Below are positions 11,100 to 21,820 of a stretch of 64,000 nt of DNA, one piece after another (position 1 is the stretch's first letter; the number at the start of each line of letters is the position of its first letter). This DNA is from Paracyclopina nana. Its lineage: Eukaryota; Arthropoda; Copepoda; Cyclopoida; Cyclopettidae. A program made the position numbers and the translations under genes. Where the stretch lies: assembly GCA_019096065.1 (NCBI GenBank), contig JAGUCH010000006.1, positions 6,964,001-7,028,000 on the forward strand, in the 5' to 3' direction. The notes beneath the pieces are model-generated. The model saw only the letters and a list, made by a program, of their open reading frames with translations, ran no database searches and was not told the DNA's origin.

Positions 11100-11356
11100 T
11101 GCGCGCGTGGCGTGCGCGCGCGCGCGCTTACGAAGGCAACAACAGCTGCGCGCGAGCAACACCCTGGAGAAATTCGCAGTGAACGGGGAATCGCGGGTCA
11201 GCGGTCGGTCAAGGTCGTGGCGGCGGCGGCGTCTCAGTTTTTTGAGGCGCTGAGAGCGGCGGCGGCGGCGGGCGGTCAGGTGTCACCTGGGATTATAAGG
11301 TGGTCAAATTTCACCTGTGCCCTCAATCATCGCCGATCGATCGGTCAAGCAACACC
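11100..11356 (+). promoter_or_regulatory. CpG- and GC-rich leader or promoter region
   Basis: A sudden rise in GC with a run of alternating CG (11112-11128) and GGCGGCGGC tracts (11219-11275), in sharp contrast to the AT-rich surroundings, directly before the ATG at 11357. Most likely core promoter and 5' untranslated region. The frame stays open upstream to about 11300, but with no ATG before 11357. No TATA box was identified. Confidence 0.45.
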
Positions 11357-12349
11357 ATGACTCAGCAGAATTGCTTCAAGTGCCGTCAAGGTTTGGAGGA
11401 AACCGTTGAGGTCAACTCCATCCAGGTTGGAAACCTTACACGGTTCTACCACGCCGAGTGCCTCACCTGCGCCCTTTGCCCTCCGGCGGAGTTCGAGGGC
11501 AACCTTTTTGCCCACGAGGATCAGGTGCTGTGCCAAGGTCACTACCTGGCCAAGGTTGGCATCGAGTGCCGAGGCTGCAAGAGTGGCATTTTCCGCGAGG
11601 ATTTGGCCTTTAAAATCGCCTTCTCCGCCCACAACAAGGTTTTCTACCACAAGGCGTGCCTGCGGTGCGCGCAGTGCGGCGAGCAGCTGCAAACCGGTCA
11701 ATCCGTGGACGAGCGCGGGCACTGCGCGGCGTGCGCCAAGTGCTCAGCTGTTGCGGTTGCGGCTGCGGCTGCGGCGGAGGAATCTTGCGACGACAAGGAG
11801 GAGGAAAATAGTCCCCGGGAAAACGGGTCGAAAAAGAGGACGCCGCGGACCAAGTTCACCGAGGCGCAAACCCAAACCTTGGTCAGGTTCTTCACCACGC
11901 AAACCATACGGCCAACAAGGTTGATGCGCGAGGAATTGGCGCGCAAAACCGGACTCGACATCCGCTGCATTCAAATTTGGTTCCAAAACAAACGGTCCAA
12001 AGACAAGCGGATGACCGCCAAGCGCAATGCAATGCTCTGCACGGTGGCGCCACCTGGCGGACTCAACTGGTACCACTACAACCAGCAGCAGCAAACCTTG
12101 CAAACCTTGCCGCCACAGCAGCATGAACCTTGTCATCAAACCTTGAGCCCGCCGCTCAGCAGCCCAGAAAACACGCTATACCCCACCCCGCCACCCTCCG
12201 ACTACTTTACACCCCACTTTACACACCTCGAGGGAAACCACTTTACAAGCGCCACTCAGCCGGATGGAAAGCCCGTGGTGGAAAGCCACTTTACCGAGCT
12301 CCCCTCGCCGCCGTGGACGATGGAAAGCCAAACTTTCCAACTGCTGTAA
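11357..12349 (+). CDS. LIM-homeodomain transcription factor, divergent Lhx1/5-like, intronless
   Basis: 330 residues in one uninterrupted frame from the ATG at 11357 (A at -3; no in-frame ATG before it). LIM1 is residues 6-62 (CFKC, HAEC, CALC, then C59 and H62). LIM2 is 71-126 (CRGC, HKAC, CAQC, CAAC); its last loop has only 15 residues. An Ala-rich then acidic linker spans 130-159. The homeodomain is about 160-220, with Trp208, Asn211, Lys212 and Arg213. Aligned to Lhx1 it has one extra residue in the loop between helices I and II (TTQTIRPT against AATPKPT). The C terminus is Gln- and Pro-rich with recurring HFT triplets (HFTHLE, HFTSAT, HFTELP). LIM domains bind Ldb-type cofactors; the homeodomain binds AT-rich sites in the nucleus. 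Helix III IQIWFQNKRSK places it with the two neighbouring paralogs. The intronless, GC-richer form suggests intron loss or an ancient retrocopy, yet the frame and zinc ligands are intact, so it is probably functional. Class is sure; group is likely. Confidence 0.93.
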   Translation: MTQQNCFKCRQGLEETVEVNSIQVGNLTRFYHAECLTCALCPPAEFEGNLFAHEDQVLCQGHYLAKVGIECRGCKSGIFREDLAFKIAFSAHNKVFYHKACLRCAQCGEQLQTGQSVDERGHCAACAKCSAVAVAAAAAAEESCDDKEEENSPRENGSKKRTPRTKFTEAQTQTLVRFFTTQTIRPTRLMREELARKTGLDIRCIQIWFQNKRSKDKRMTAKRNAMLCTVAPPGGLNWYHYNQQQQTLQTLPPQQHEPCHQTLSPPLSSPENTLYPTPPPSDYFTPHFTHLEGNHFTSATQPDGKPVVESHFTELPSPPWTMESQTFQLL

Positions 12350-12388
12350 AGTGTACCCACCAGGGACTGTAAAATGTGATGATGATAA

Positions 12389-12394
12389 AATAAA
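12389..12394 (+). other. Candidate polyadenylation signal
   Basis: AATAAA, 40 bp after the stop codon at 12347-12349. A second AATAAA lies at about 12461. Position and sequence fit a short 3' untranslated region. Confidence 0.55.
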
Positions 12395-12780
12395 AGAATA
12401 TTATTTTACAATGATGGCACGCGCGCCGCGTTCTTGTTTGTGTTTTTCGCAACAGCAGCAGAATAAAATTTGCATTTCAAATTCTCGACACACCGCGGAA
12501 TTTGTTGTCAAAATGCGGCGGGTTTTTGGTTTACACAAAAGGTCTTTTGTTTTTCTCCCTCATCGCATTAATGGGCAGATAATCCTTGATTTTCCGACCT
12601 CTTTCACCGCGCGAGGACTTATTTCTTCCGCGCGCGCGCGAAAAGCTGTGAAACATAACAGGATTTTTTTTTCTGCGTAATCAGTTGGGGTTGAAAAATC
12701 TGTTATTATCTTGTGTAATAGTAGGCGAATTGGGACTTAACCGAGATTGATTATGCTTGAACAAAATATGTTAATGTGTG
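12395..12780. other. 3' flank, non-repetitive
   Basis: Moderate GC with CGCGCGCG near 12630. Open frames here are continuations of shadow frames of the upstream gene. No separate gene is seen. Confidence 0.35.
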
Positions 12781-13165
12781 CAATTTTGAAGGTTTGCCTC
12801 AAATGAGGAAGTTTTGCCTCACAAAGGATGTTTTACCTTCGATTAGGAAGTTAAGATTCAATTAGGAAGTTTTGCCTCAAAATGAGAATTTTTGCCTCAA
12901 AATGAGAATTTTCCCCTCAAAATGAGAATTTTTGCCTCAAAATGAGAATTTTGCCTCAAAATGAGAATTTTCCCCTCAAAATGAGAATTTTCCCCTCAAA
13001 ATGAGAATTTTGCCTCAAAATGAGAATTTTTGCCTCAAAATGAAAATTTTTGCCTCGAATTATGAAGCTTTGTGTCAAATTATAAAGTTGTGCCTCAAAT
13101 AGAATTTTGTGCCTCAAGTTGGGATCTCCTGCCTCAAAACCTTCAATTTCATTAGGCTCCAAAAT
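12781..13165. repeat. 18-19 bp minisatellite, TTTGCCTCAAAATGAGAAT type
   Basis: About 18 copies of a unit joining GCCTCAAAATGAG and AATTTT, some with CCCCTC in place of GCCTC. The minus-strand frame at 12956-13162 is the array itself. Confidence 0.9.
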
Positions 13166-13269
13166 AGAAAGGAGCGAATATGCCTCACAAAGTCAATTCA
13201 GTATTTAAGTAGACTTTTATTTTGCCTCAAAAAACCTTTCACCTTTCAACAGTTCGCCATCTGAAAGAT

Positions 13270-13525
13270 TGCTAATTTTGCATCAGAAATTTAATTTTTG
13301 CCTCAGAAATTTCATTTTTACCACAGTTCATTTTTACCTCAGAAATTTCATTTTTGCCTCAGAAAATTCATGTCTGCCTCAGAAATTTCATTTTGCCTCA
13401 GAAATTTCATTTTTGCCTTAGAAATTTAATTTTGCCTCAGATATTTCATGTTTGCCTCAGAAATTTCATTTTGCCTCAGAAATTTCATTTTTGCCTCAGA
13501 AACTTTTTTCTGCAATTTTGGCCTG
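13270..13525. repeat. 19-20 bp minisatellite, GCCTCAGAAATTTCATTTTT type
   Basis: About 12 copies sharing the GCCTCA core with the preceding array but with a different remainder, so probably a derived neighbour array. Frames on both strands are repeat translations. Confidence 0.9.
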
Positions 13526-13920
13526 ACGACAATTGACAGTTTTAAAAAATGGCTTCTAAAGGGGAAAAGTGGCAATTTAGAATCAGAGAGTGGACAATGT
13601 TGAGGAATCCCTTGAAAATACACGCAGATTTTATATCACAGTGAAAATGAAAACAACAAACATGCGATGATACTGAATAAACATAAGGTTGATTGACAGC
13701 TGCATAAAGAATGCGATTTATGCTGTAGTGTGCAAGGATTATCATGTTTTGGAGTCATTTCACCCATAAAATTCCACAAAAGCATCTCCTTTGTCAACCA
13801 GATACGCATCTCCCTTTTTTGTCAGTAGTGACACTCCTGGAATGTGGTTATTATTATGATCATTTTCGAGCGGAGCGGAGAGCGAAGCGGAGCGCGAAAA
13901 AAAAAATTTGCAATGATGCG
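13526..13920. other. Non-repetitive island
   Basis: About 390 bp with no array until an AGCGGAG-type GC-rich run at 13868-13898. Contains a CAGCTG E-box at 13697. No gene recognised. Confidence 0.35.
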
Positions 13921-14540
13921 GCAAAAATTTGAGGCAATTTGAGGCAATAATGAGGCAAAATAGGCAAATAAGGCCCTAAAATGGGGGATTTGAGGCAAAA
14001 TTATTGGTATTAGGCCAAAATAGGCCATTTGAGGCAAAAATGCAAATATGAAGAACAAATCGGCAGTTTGAGGCGAAATCGGCCAATTTGAGGCACAATG
14101 ATGACAAATATGGTAAAAAAGGTGTGAGGCAAAGTGAGGCTTTTGGAGGCAAAATCTTAAACGAGTGAGGCAACTTTGGGATTTTGAGGCCAAAAAAACC
14201 TTACTATGAGGTAAAATGCTTAATTTTAGACTAACAACTTATTTTGAGGCATAAAGCTGAATTTGTGGTAAAAAGCTTATTTTGAGGCCAAAAAGCTTTT
14301 AATTAGAGGGGAAAAGCCTAATTTGAGGCTAGTAGCTTAATTCAAGGTAAAAAGCTTACTCTCAGGCTAAAAAGCTTTTAACTTTGACTTTGAGGCAAAA
14401 ATTATTTTGAATCAAAGCAGATCAATTTGAGGCTTAATGTGATGCCAAAAAAACCTAATTTGAGGCAAAAAAGCCTAAGTTGAGACAAAAAAGTTTAATT
14501 TGAGGCAAAGACCACAAATTGAGGCATGAAACAACATTTT
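13921..14540. repeat. Degenerate TTTGAGGCAAAA array
   Basis: Dozens of irregular GAGGC phrases, the reverse complement of the GCCTC core of the arrays at 12.8-13.5 kb. The two blocks therefore have opposite polarity around the island at 13526-13920. Confidence 0.75.
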
Positions 14541-16108
14541 GTGACTTAAGTCGTTTAATTGACAAAAGTCTCCAATTTCACTAAGAATAACCAAAGGCAA
14601 GGAGATGCAAACTTGGACATCCAAGTGTAAGTGAGAAAAGAATTACACATCTCTGTTTGCCCCTTTATTCTTCTTTGGTTGGCAAGAAATGGAAAGCAAA
14701 CACACTCAAGAAAGAGCCTTCCATCTTCATCCATGTTTTCATATCCATAATTGGAATTGGAGAACATTGACACCCTCCAATTTGACGCAAAATATACAAC
14801 TCTCCAGACAAAAAAATAAGAGTTTTCCACTCTTTGGACAATTTTCAAAAAAATGCTGGAGTTTTCAAGAAAAAACTTTATTTACAAAAAAAAATATTTT
14901 TTAGGCTTTAGATGCAATAATTTCATTAATTTTAAAGATGAAATTTTCATTTTTAGTTGCCAGTTTGTATAGGTGAAAATTGCTTTTTCCCACAAACAGG
15001 AACTGAGAATTTAATTACGCTAATCCTGCCAAACAGACAAATTCCGGATTTGTGGGGCAAAAATATTTTTGTAATCAAATGAGTTTTCTCACACTTTCAG
15101 CGGGAGAGTGATGAAGCCCATTTGAATTTTGCCGCCAAAAGCAGATTAATTGTTTGTTTGTAAACAAAGCCCACGTGGCCTTTCAAAAAACAAAACAAAA
15201 AACGGGAAACCATAAACTTTCCTGCTTCTGAGCAATGACAGCAAATTTTTGTCAACAAATCAAGTCTCTTCAAGGATTTATTCAAAGTTGGCAATGATTT
15301 CAGGCAAAAAATATTAATTTTTTAATGTTAAATGCATTCCGCTAAGAATACAACAAATGCAGTTCATTTTCAAGCAAAAGAAAGAAAATTCAAATTCAAA
15401 GTTAAAAGTTAAAAATTAACAAGTTTCTGGCATAAATTAAAATCAGGTCGTCAGCTGTTTGTTAGTAAACAAGCGTAGCATCACGACGTCTTTTTAAAAA
15501 GGATATAAAAAAACAATTTTGATAAAAAGCATCGCAAAGCAAATTTCTAATGTAAAACCAAGTCATGTTGCTGATTTGTTTCTAAGTAAATGGCTTTAGG
15601 AGGAAATACTACAAGAATTTTGGGCAATAAATGATTTTCTGGGAATTGGGAAGGTGTAATAGAAAGGTGTGTGGTGAATTTTTGCTGGTCCCATGGCTGC
15701 TTTCCATTTCCAGCCAGGCTATTTCTTTTCCAATTTTTGCACGTCGTTCCAGATATAGATGGGGGAAATAGAAGGGGAAAAGATGAGGGTGTCTTCTCTC
15801 ATGGTTTTGCTTTGGAAAAGCAATCTTCCACAAGATGATCCACACCGGGGGAAAAACCCAGGAAAACCCCAACTAATTTGGATTGACCTGAAATTTTGTC
15901 GTACTTTGCTTACAAAGCAGTTTTGCATTGGGCAAATGAGAAATTTTTCACATTTGTTTCTGCGAAATTGCTTTCCAGAGCTTTTAAGCGAAATTGTTTT
16001 TTAGAGCACTTTTCCCCAATGTGCTCACCGCTAGCGTAGTGTGAAATGGTTTTTGTACGGGTAAACAAAAAAGGTCATTTTTCTTGCGGAGGAGACAAAT
16101 TTCATCGT
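14541..16108. other. Long non-repetitive island, no supported gene
   Basis: About 1.5 kb without tandem structure, one of the longest such stretches. Several open frames of 65-97 codons on both strands show no known motif and lack clear splice context. CAGCTG lies at 15452. It could hold regulatory modules of the flanking homeobox genes. Confidence 0.35.
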
Positions 16109-16495
16109 TAGCTTGTTCTCATAAAACTCAGTAAGGCAGGCAGTAAGCAAAGCAAGGCACTTTGGAAGCTCATAACTCAGTAAGTATTGAGCCGATTGGA
16201 ACCAAATTTGGAGGGATTCATAAGAGCGTATTGAAGAATCTTCATGCCAATTTTCATCCGGATCGGAGAACTCTAAGGAGGTGGCTGATTTTTCTCCCTT
16301 GCTTAACTGATTTGCCTCACTTTCAGTAAGGCGGCCTTAGCGTCCTCCGATCCGGATGAAAATTGACATGAAGATTCTTCAATATGTCCTTATGAATTCC
16401 TCCAATTTTGGTTCAAATCGGACGAGTAGATGCTGAGATATAAGCGCGCAAAGTGCCTTGCTTACCTTATAGAAATGTTTATGAGAACAAGCTAT
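16109..16495. mobile_element. Fold-back element, family FB1, second copy
   Basis: A near-complete palindrome. TAGCTTGTTCTCATAAA at 16109-16125 faces its exact complement at 16479-16495. The arms of about 170 bp share ATCCGGATCGGAG-type sequence next to a 40-bp centre. The phrase AACTCAGTAAGTATTGAGCC links it to the copies at 128 and 18213. Both ends finish in TA. It carries no coding capacity. Confidence 0.8.
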
Positions 16496-16980
16496 TACGT
16501 GTAAAAACCCTAATAAAGTGTTTCCTAAATAACATATTTAATTACGCATTTAATTTTTCAATTTTGAGCAAATTTTCTTCCGGAATAATTTGTATCAATG
16601 CATGTGAAATATGCAGCGAGACTTAATTTTCTATCTAGGATTTGCTTGTTTGTAGATTGTAGATGGGACAAATTTTGATGAAAAGCGCCCCCTGGTGGGC
16701 AAAAGTAGGCTAAAACAAGGACGTAGATCTTGTAGATCTTGCTTAATCTCAATTGTAGATCTGAGATTTTGTGAAAAGCCAATGGGGGGTTCCCTTTGAC
16801 TTTGACACTTTGGACTGACATGACATCTGTATTTTCACAGAGAAAAAAAGGGTTAAAAGAGTTATGCCAGTTTCTTCCTTTGTGAGAGTCCTTTTTCTTC
16901 ATATGCACTTAAAAAAAAGGGAGGAGGAGTTGAGCTTTATGGGTCAGGAAAAAAAACAACAGATTTTCAGACTTTTTTAA
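16496..16980. other. Non-repetitive island
   Basis: About 480 bp, no array. A 116-codon minus-strand frame (16558-16908) has no recognisable domain or codon bias and is not called a gene. Confidence 0.35.
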
Positions 16981-17395
16981 GTCAGCTGCTATTAAGCTAA
17001 AAAAAGCAGATTGGGACTTAGTCAACTTAAGTTGGCTAGAATTGAACTTTATATTGGCCTTAGATTTGACTTAAATCTGCCTAAGCTGAAAATAATTTTT
17101 AATTTCAGCTTTAATAGGCCGAAATAGACATGATTAGTTTAGATTTAGACTTAAACATTGATCTTAAATTGACTTACACTACCTAGATTTAGACTTAAAA
17201 ACTGACCTTACTTAGACTACTAAGACTTAAGAATGAAGAAAAATAAGCTTGAAAAAGACCTTATTAAGAGGACTTGAAAGTCATATCTTAGCCTTAACAA
17301 AAAATGACTTAAATTGACTATTTTAAGATTTAAAAAAATTGGCTTGACATAAAATCATGAAAATTCATTAGGCTTTAAGTAAAAAAATTATTTTA
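16981..17395. repeat. Degenerate GACTTAA array
   Basis: Irregular GACTTAA and its complement about every 10-20 bp. CAGCTG sits at its left edge (16983). Confidence 0.65.
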
Positions 17396-17639
17396 TTTGT
17401 AAGCAAATCATGGTGTTATTTTATGCAATGATTTCTTCCAAGGAGGTGAAGCAGGCAAGAAATCCCCATTCCATCATTGGTGGATGATGGAAGAGACACA
17501 GGAGATCTCATCTATTGGTCATCAAGTCTGCAGGACTTTGATGATCTTCTTCAAAGCCAAAGTTCATCATCAACTTCAGTAATCACAATATGGTGGAGCT
17601 GCTGATTTAGATCTACTACATTTTGGACCGTTCTCATCG
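17396..17639. other. Short island between arrays
   Basis: Non-repetitive sequence separating the GACTTAA array from the CTAAGCAAGG array. Nothing coding is recognised. Confidence 0.3.
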
Positions 17640-18125
17640 AAACCTAAGCAAGAAGCTAAGCAAGGCTAAGCTAAGCAAGAAGCTAAGCAAGGCTGAGCTA
17701 AGCAAGTATAAGCTAAGCAAGGATGAGCTAAGCAAGGCTAAGTTAAGCAAGAATTTGAGCAAGGCTTAGCTAAGCAAGGTTAAGCTAAGCAAGGCTGAGC
17801 TAAGCAAGGCTTATCTAAGCAAGGCTAATCTAAGCAAGGCTAAGCTAAGCAAGGCTAAGCTAAGCAAGGCTAAGCTAAGCATGGCTAAGCTAAGCATGGC
17901 TAAGCTAAGCAAGGCTACGCTAAGCAAGGCTGAGCTAAGCAAGGCTACGCTAAGCAAGGCTAAGCTAGGCTAAGCTAAGCAAGGCTAAGCTAAGCAAGGC
18001 TAAGCTAAGCAAGGCTAAGCTAAGCAAGGCTAAGCTAAGCAAGGCTAAGCTAAGCAAGGCTAAGCTAAGCAAGGCTAAGCTAAGCAAGGCTAAGCTAAGC
18101 AAGGCTAAGCTAAGCAAGGCTCTTA
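17640..18125. repeat. 15-bp minisatellite TAAGCTAAGCAAGGC
   Basis: About 31 copies. The last ten (17970-18120) are perfect, the earlier ones variable (GAGCTAAGC, TACGCTAAGC). The core resembles the arm of the FB1 fold-back element that starts 90 bp later (AAGCTAAG, AAGCAAGG), so the array may have grown from that element's end. Frames of LLSLA repeats are artefacts of the 15-bp period. Confidence 0.92.
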
Positions 18126-18212
18126 ACTCTGTGAAAGCCAGTTCAAGTAAGAGGTAATGTCTGAAAAGCACCATTTATTGTGCTAATAGTTTGTCAATTT
18201 ACTATGTTCATT

Positions 18213-18579
18213 TAGCTAAGCAGCGCTACGGTTAAGGTAAGTAAGACACTATTGAGGTTCTTATCTCAGTAATTACTAAGCCAATTGGTACCATATTTGG
18301 CAATTTTCTTAATTTGGATATCGCAAAAGTTCTTGCCAAATTTGGTTGAGGTCCGAGGCCGATTTCAAGAGGTCGTTTTTGCCTTGCTTAGCTTTACGTG
18401 CAGCGAGCCCTCAGCAAGGCAGAATCAACCTTAAAAAAGCAGCCTCGGACCTCAACCAGATTTAGCTTGGACTTTTGCTATGCTTTCCTCATGATTTCTT
18501 CTGAATTTGTTGCAAATCAGCTGAGTCATTTCTGAGCCAAGAGCCTTAATTGTTCCTTAAGTAAGCGTCACTTAGCTTA
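18213..18579. mobile_element. Fold-back element, family FB1, third copy
   Basis: Inverted arms around a centre near 18400. TTGAGGTCCGAGGC on the left faces GCCTCGGACCTCAACC on the right. The outer ends are AGCTAAG and CTTAGCT. Strong match to the copy at 128-500, including ATGATTTCT on the right arm. Confidence 0.8.
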
Positions 18580-18850
18580 AAACAATTTGGATGTGGAATT
18601 AACTAGAATTCATCAATAATCGACTTAATTTGATCCATAAATTTAACCATTGACTTAAACTTTCAACAAACTAACTTAACTTATCAATAATTCTACATTT
18701 AAGATTTCAGCAAGACTTAAATAACTCAAACTAAGCTTGAAAACTTAAATTAAGCAAAAAAGCTAATAAAAACCTCTCAACTGTAGGATTAGAAACTTAA
18801 GCTTAGACTTAAGATGGTTTAAGTCGACTTAAGTTCGATTTTGTTGTTGG
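18580..18850. repeat. Degenerate ACTTAA array
   Basis: Loose repetition of CTTAA and GACTTAA phrases. No gene. Confidence 0.55.
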
Positions 18851-20735
18851 CTAAGCATTTTGTTAATATTCCAAGTTGGCCTTCACTGCAAGCAGTCCCA
18901 TCTCCAAGTCTAATAGTTCTCCTATCAAGTTGATGGCACGTGTTTTGCCCTTGTCCTGCACACTGGGGCAGTCCCACCCACCAAAGCCCCCACCAGCTGG
19001 GAGTGGAGGTTTGAGTGGCCCAAAGCCCCAGTGTGAGGTGCCAAGTTGGCTAAAGCCAAAACCTCTGGCAATGTAATCTCAAGCACAGCGGGGTGCTTTT
19101 TGCTCAAACTGCTCTCCAAAAGCTGAGATGGTCACTTTTTGACAAGACTCAGCCTTAATTTCCCCAGAAAACTCATTCCAGCAAAATCCTTAACTGAAAA
19201 ACCTCTGAGAGGACCAAACCTACTTCCAAAAGAAATTTTGAAGCAAATAAATTTTGGGCTCAATAATAAAATTTTGTTTGCAAGCATTGGCAAGAGATTT
19301 CATTAGAAACAATCAAAACTGATTAATTATCTAAAATGTTTTGTTTAAAACGAATATAGCAAAAGATATACGTAACTTAAAAACACTATTCAATGATAGG
19401 TTAGAAATGAAATCACTTTTTAAAAACACTTTTTTGATGTGCCGCTAATGACTTAGCGTATCCCATGTTCATTTGACGCACAATTTTGTCAGGCATGGAA
19501 TAATGGCAATTTCTGTGGAAACATTCACAACTCATCACAAATTATTTTGGTACATAGATGTTACAAGTAAAAACAAACTTTGTATAGTATCGTAAATAAT
19601 CTATATATATATTTTTTGTAGTAGTAGTAAAAATAGTAAGCGTGGATAATAATTAAAGGAATTTGCTCTCTTTTTGACACAAAAGGCTGTGTAAAGCAAT
19701 TTGTCCTGGAAATTTGCACTTGAAAGGTGGCGAGACAACAAAGAGGGAGATGCAAATTGGCACTGAGGAAAAATTTGCCCCTGGGCTGTAAAGTGTCAAA
19801 AAATCGGCTTCTGCTTTTGATCCAGTCAAAAGGCTGATCATTATCCTATTGCATTCCTGCATATGATTTGCTCCAAATAATGAGTTTTCTTCATTAACTT
19901 ATTTTACAGCAAAAAAAAAAAAAGTTGGACCTCCTCTTTTTTGTGCACTTCACATATCTGTCAGCTGACGATTCTTGTACAGCCTTTGAAATTGTTATTT
20001 TCAATTTGCCTTTTACAAAATTTCTATAAAAAATATTTTTTTACAGTTAGGATACTTTTGAAAAGAGTATTGAAAATGTTTTGAAACATAGTTATGCTAA
20101 ATAAATATCAGATGGCAATCGATTGTCATAACATAAATTTCTTGTAACTCATTTCTGATGGTTTTTAGCGTCAAAGCTATCACTTATCAACTTCTTTAAA
20201 TTGTTGCCGTACATTTTATCAATAGGCCACACTTAAATTACATTAATTAATGCAACATCAATCGTTATTTTTACAAATATATACCCCTGCTTAAAGTTAA
20301 ATCTTCATAAATTCAAAACCCAAATTTTATATGATTGTTGAAAAACAAATCGCTTAACAATGCTTGTGAATAAAAACAAGTGGTAAGAGCCGATTGTTTC
20401 TTCTCGTCAATATTTAGTTAAACATGGAATTTGAACCTTTCAAAAGTTGAATTTCAGTATTTGATGGCACATCTACTGATTTAGCAATAAAATTAATATT
20501 ATCCTCCTGTAAGACCTTTTTTATAGATCCAATGCACAACACGATTTTGGGCATTGTAAAAAGAAAAAGACTAATCTGGTTGTATGTGTAAAACAACTGA
20601 CCGCGAGCTCGTGCTCTGACCTTAAATAGCAAAAGTTGAACTGCTGCTACAAGTCGTAACTCTTTTTGTGATTTTTTGTTTCTGTACTTGCTGGGTGGTA
20701 GGCGTGTCACAGTAGCCCACAAAAAAGCCCCCAGC
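18851..20735. other. Long non-repetitive island, no supported gene
   Basis: About 1.9 kb, the longest non-array stretch outside the genes. 18880-19100 is GC-richer with several CCAAAGCCCC-like phrases. TCAGCTGACG lies at 19961. Frames of 60-100 codons (for example minus strand 20414-20722) show no recognisable motif. Candidate regulatory landscape. Confidence 0.35.
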
Positions 20736-21095
20736 TACGCATATTTTTTTTCACTCAATATTACTTTTAAAAATGTTTTTTTTTTAATTTTTTCAAAATG
20801 TATGTTTTACTCATCTTTAATAATTTAAAAACGTGTACAACTCATTTTTAATGTGTTTTACTCATTTGTATTAATTTGTATAAGCTTGCTTTACTCATAA
20901 TACATTTAAAAGGTAGTACATTTTACTCACTGTTACTACTTTAGAAAAAGTGTATTTTGATATTTATTAACTCTTTTAAAAAGTGCATTATACTCATTCT
21001 TAAATAAAACATTGTTCATACTTCTATATAGTGAATTGTACAAACTCAAAAATTACATTTTAACAGTAGTTTCATTGCTAAATTACATAAATTGC
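20736..21095. repeat. Degenerate TTTTACTCAT array
   Basis: Irregular TTTTACTCATT phrases every 30-45 bp with AAAAGTG spacers. An old, diverged minisatellite. Confidence 0.5.
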
Positions 21096-21097
21096 AC

Positions 21098-21560
21098 AGA
21101 ACTCGCTACGCTCGGCCTTGCAAATTAGCACTCGTGCATAGTATATTTTTTCGTACTGTCACTTTGAATTGGGAAAAAGGCCAAAAAGTGTAAAATAGCA
21201 ATACAATGGGGGGAAAAGCCATTTTCTCTGGCAAAAAAGAGCCGAGGGTCATCTATCCCTTTTGTTATGGAGCTGTCGACGAACCATTTGTTGTTGCCCT
21301 TCTCAATTCTTGACCACACTTTGTAATGATCAAGCGATGACTTGCACATTTCGGCCAAAATTGGCCTCTGTTAGTATTTGCTATAAAGCGCGGGAGTATT
21401 TAAAAAAGAGGAAACCGAGCTCATTTTTGCACGGCCGAGCGGTAGCGAGGAATGAAATGTCTAACTATCAAAATTGTGTTTACATCAAGGGATGACTTGC
21501 ACATTTCTGTGTCTTCCTTTCAAAGTAAGAGTAAACTTTTGCTCCGCCGAGCGGTAGCGA
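21098..21560. mobile_element. Inverted-repeat element with CTCGCTAC-GCTCGGCC ends
   Basis: CTCGCTACGCTCGGCC near 21103 faces GGCCGAGCGGTAGCGAG at 21433-21449, and a further copy of CGAGCGGTAGCGAG lies at 21548. The phrase GATGACTTGCACATTTC occurs twice inside (near 21336 and 21492). The same end motif recurs at 44997 and 45129. Confidence 0.55.
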
Positions 21561-21820
21561 GGTATGCAATCAGACAACATCAGCATTAACACAATAAGGC
21601 TACAAAAAACTTTTTTAGATTTTTAGATTGGTTGTTTACAGTGTTTCTCAAATATCTGAGTTAGAGCATTTGCAGTGTATCGGTTGACTTCTAATGCCAT
21701 AGTAAGGCGAAACTCATTTCGTTTGTTGCACCTGATGTCCTCGAGGTGAATTTCTACGCTTGGCTGTCACTCTGTTTTGGGCTTTTTGGCCTCCAACGCT
21801 ACACAGTGGGAACATTTGAC
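21561..21820. other. Short island before array
   Basis: Non-repetitive 260 bp. No gene recognised. Confidence 0.3.

Noticed and set aside
11300-11356. Earlier start for the gene at 11357
   Set aside because: The extension relies on GTG as initiator; the first in-frame ATG is at 11357 and precedes LIM1 by five residues.
11345-12139. Several 90-172 codon frames overlapping the gene at 11357
   Set aside because: Shadows of a GC-rich coding region. Only the frame with LIM and homeodomain ligands is supported.
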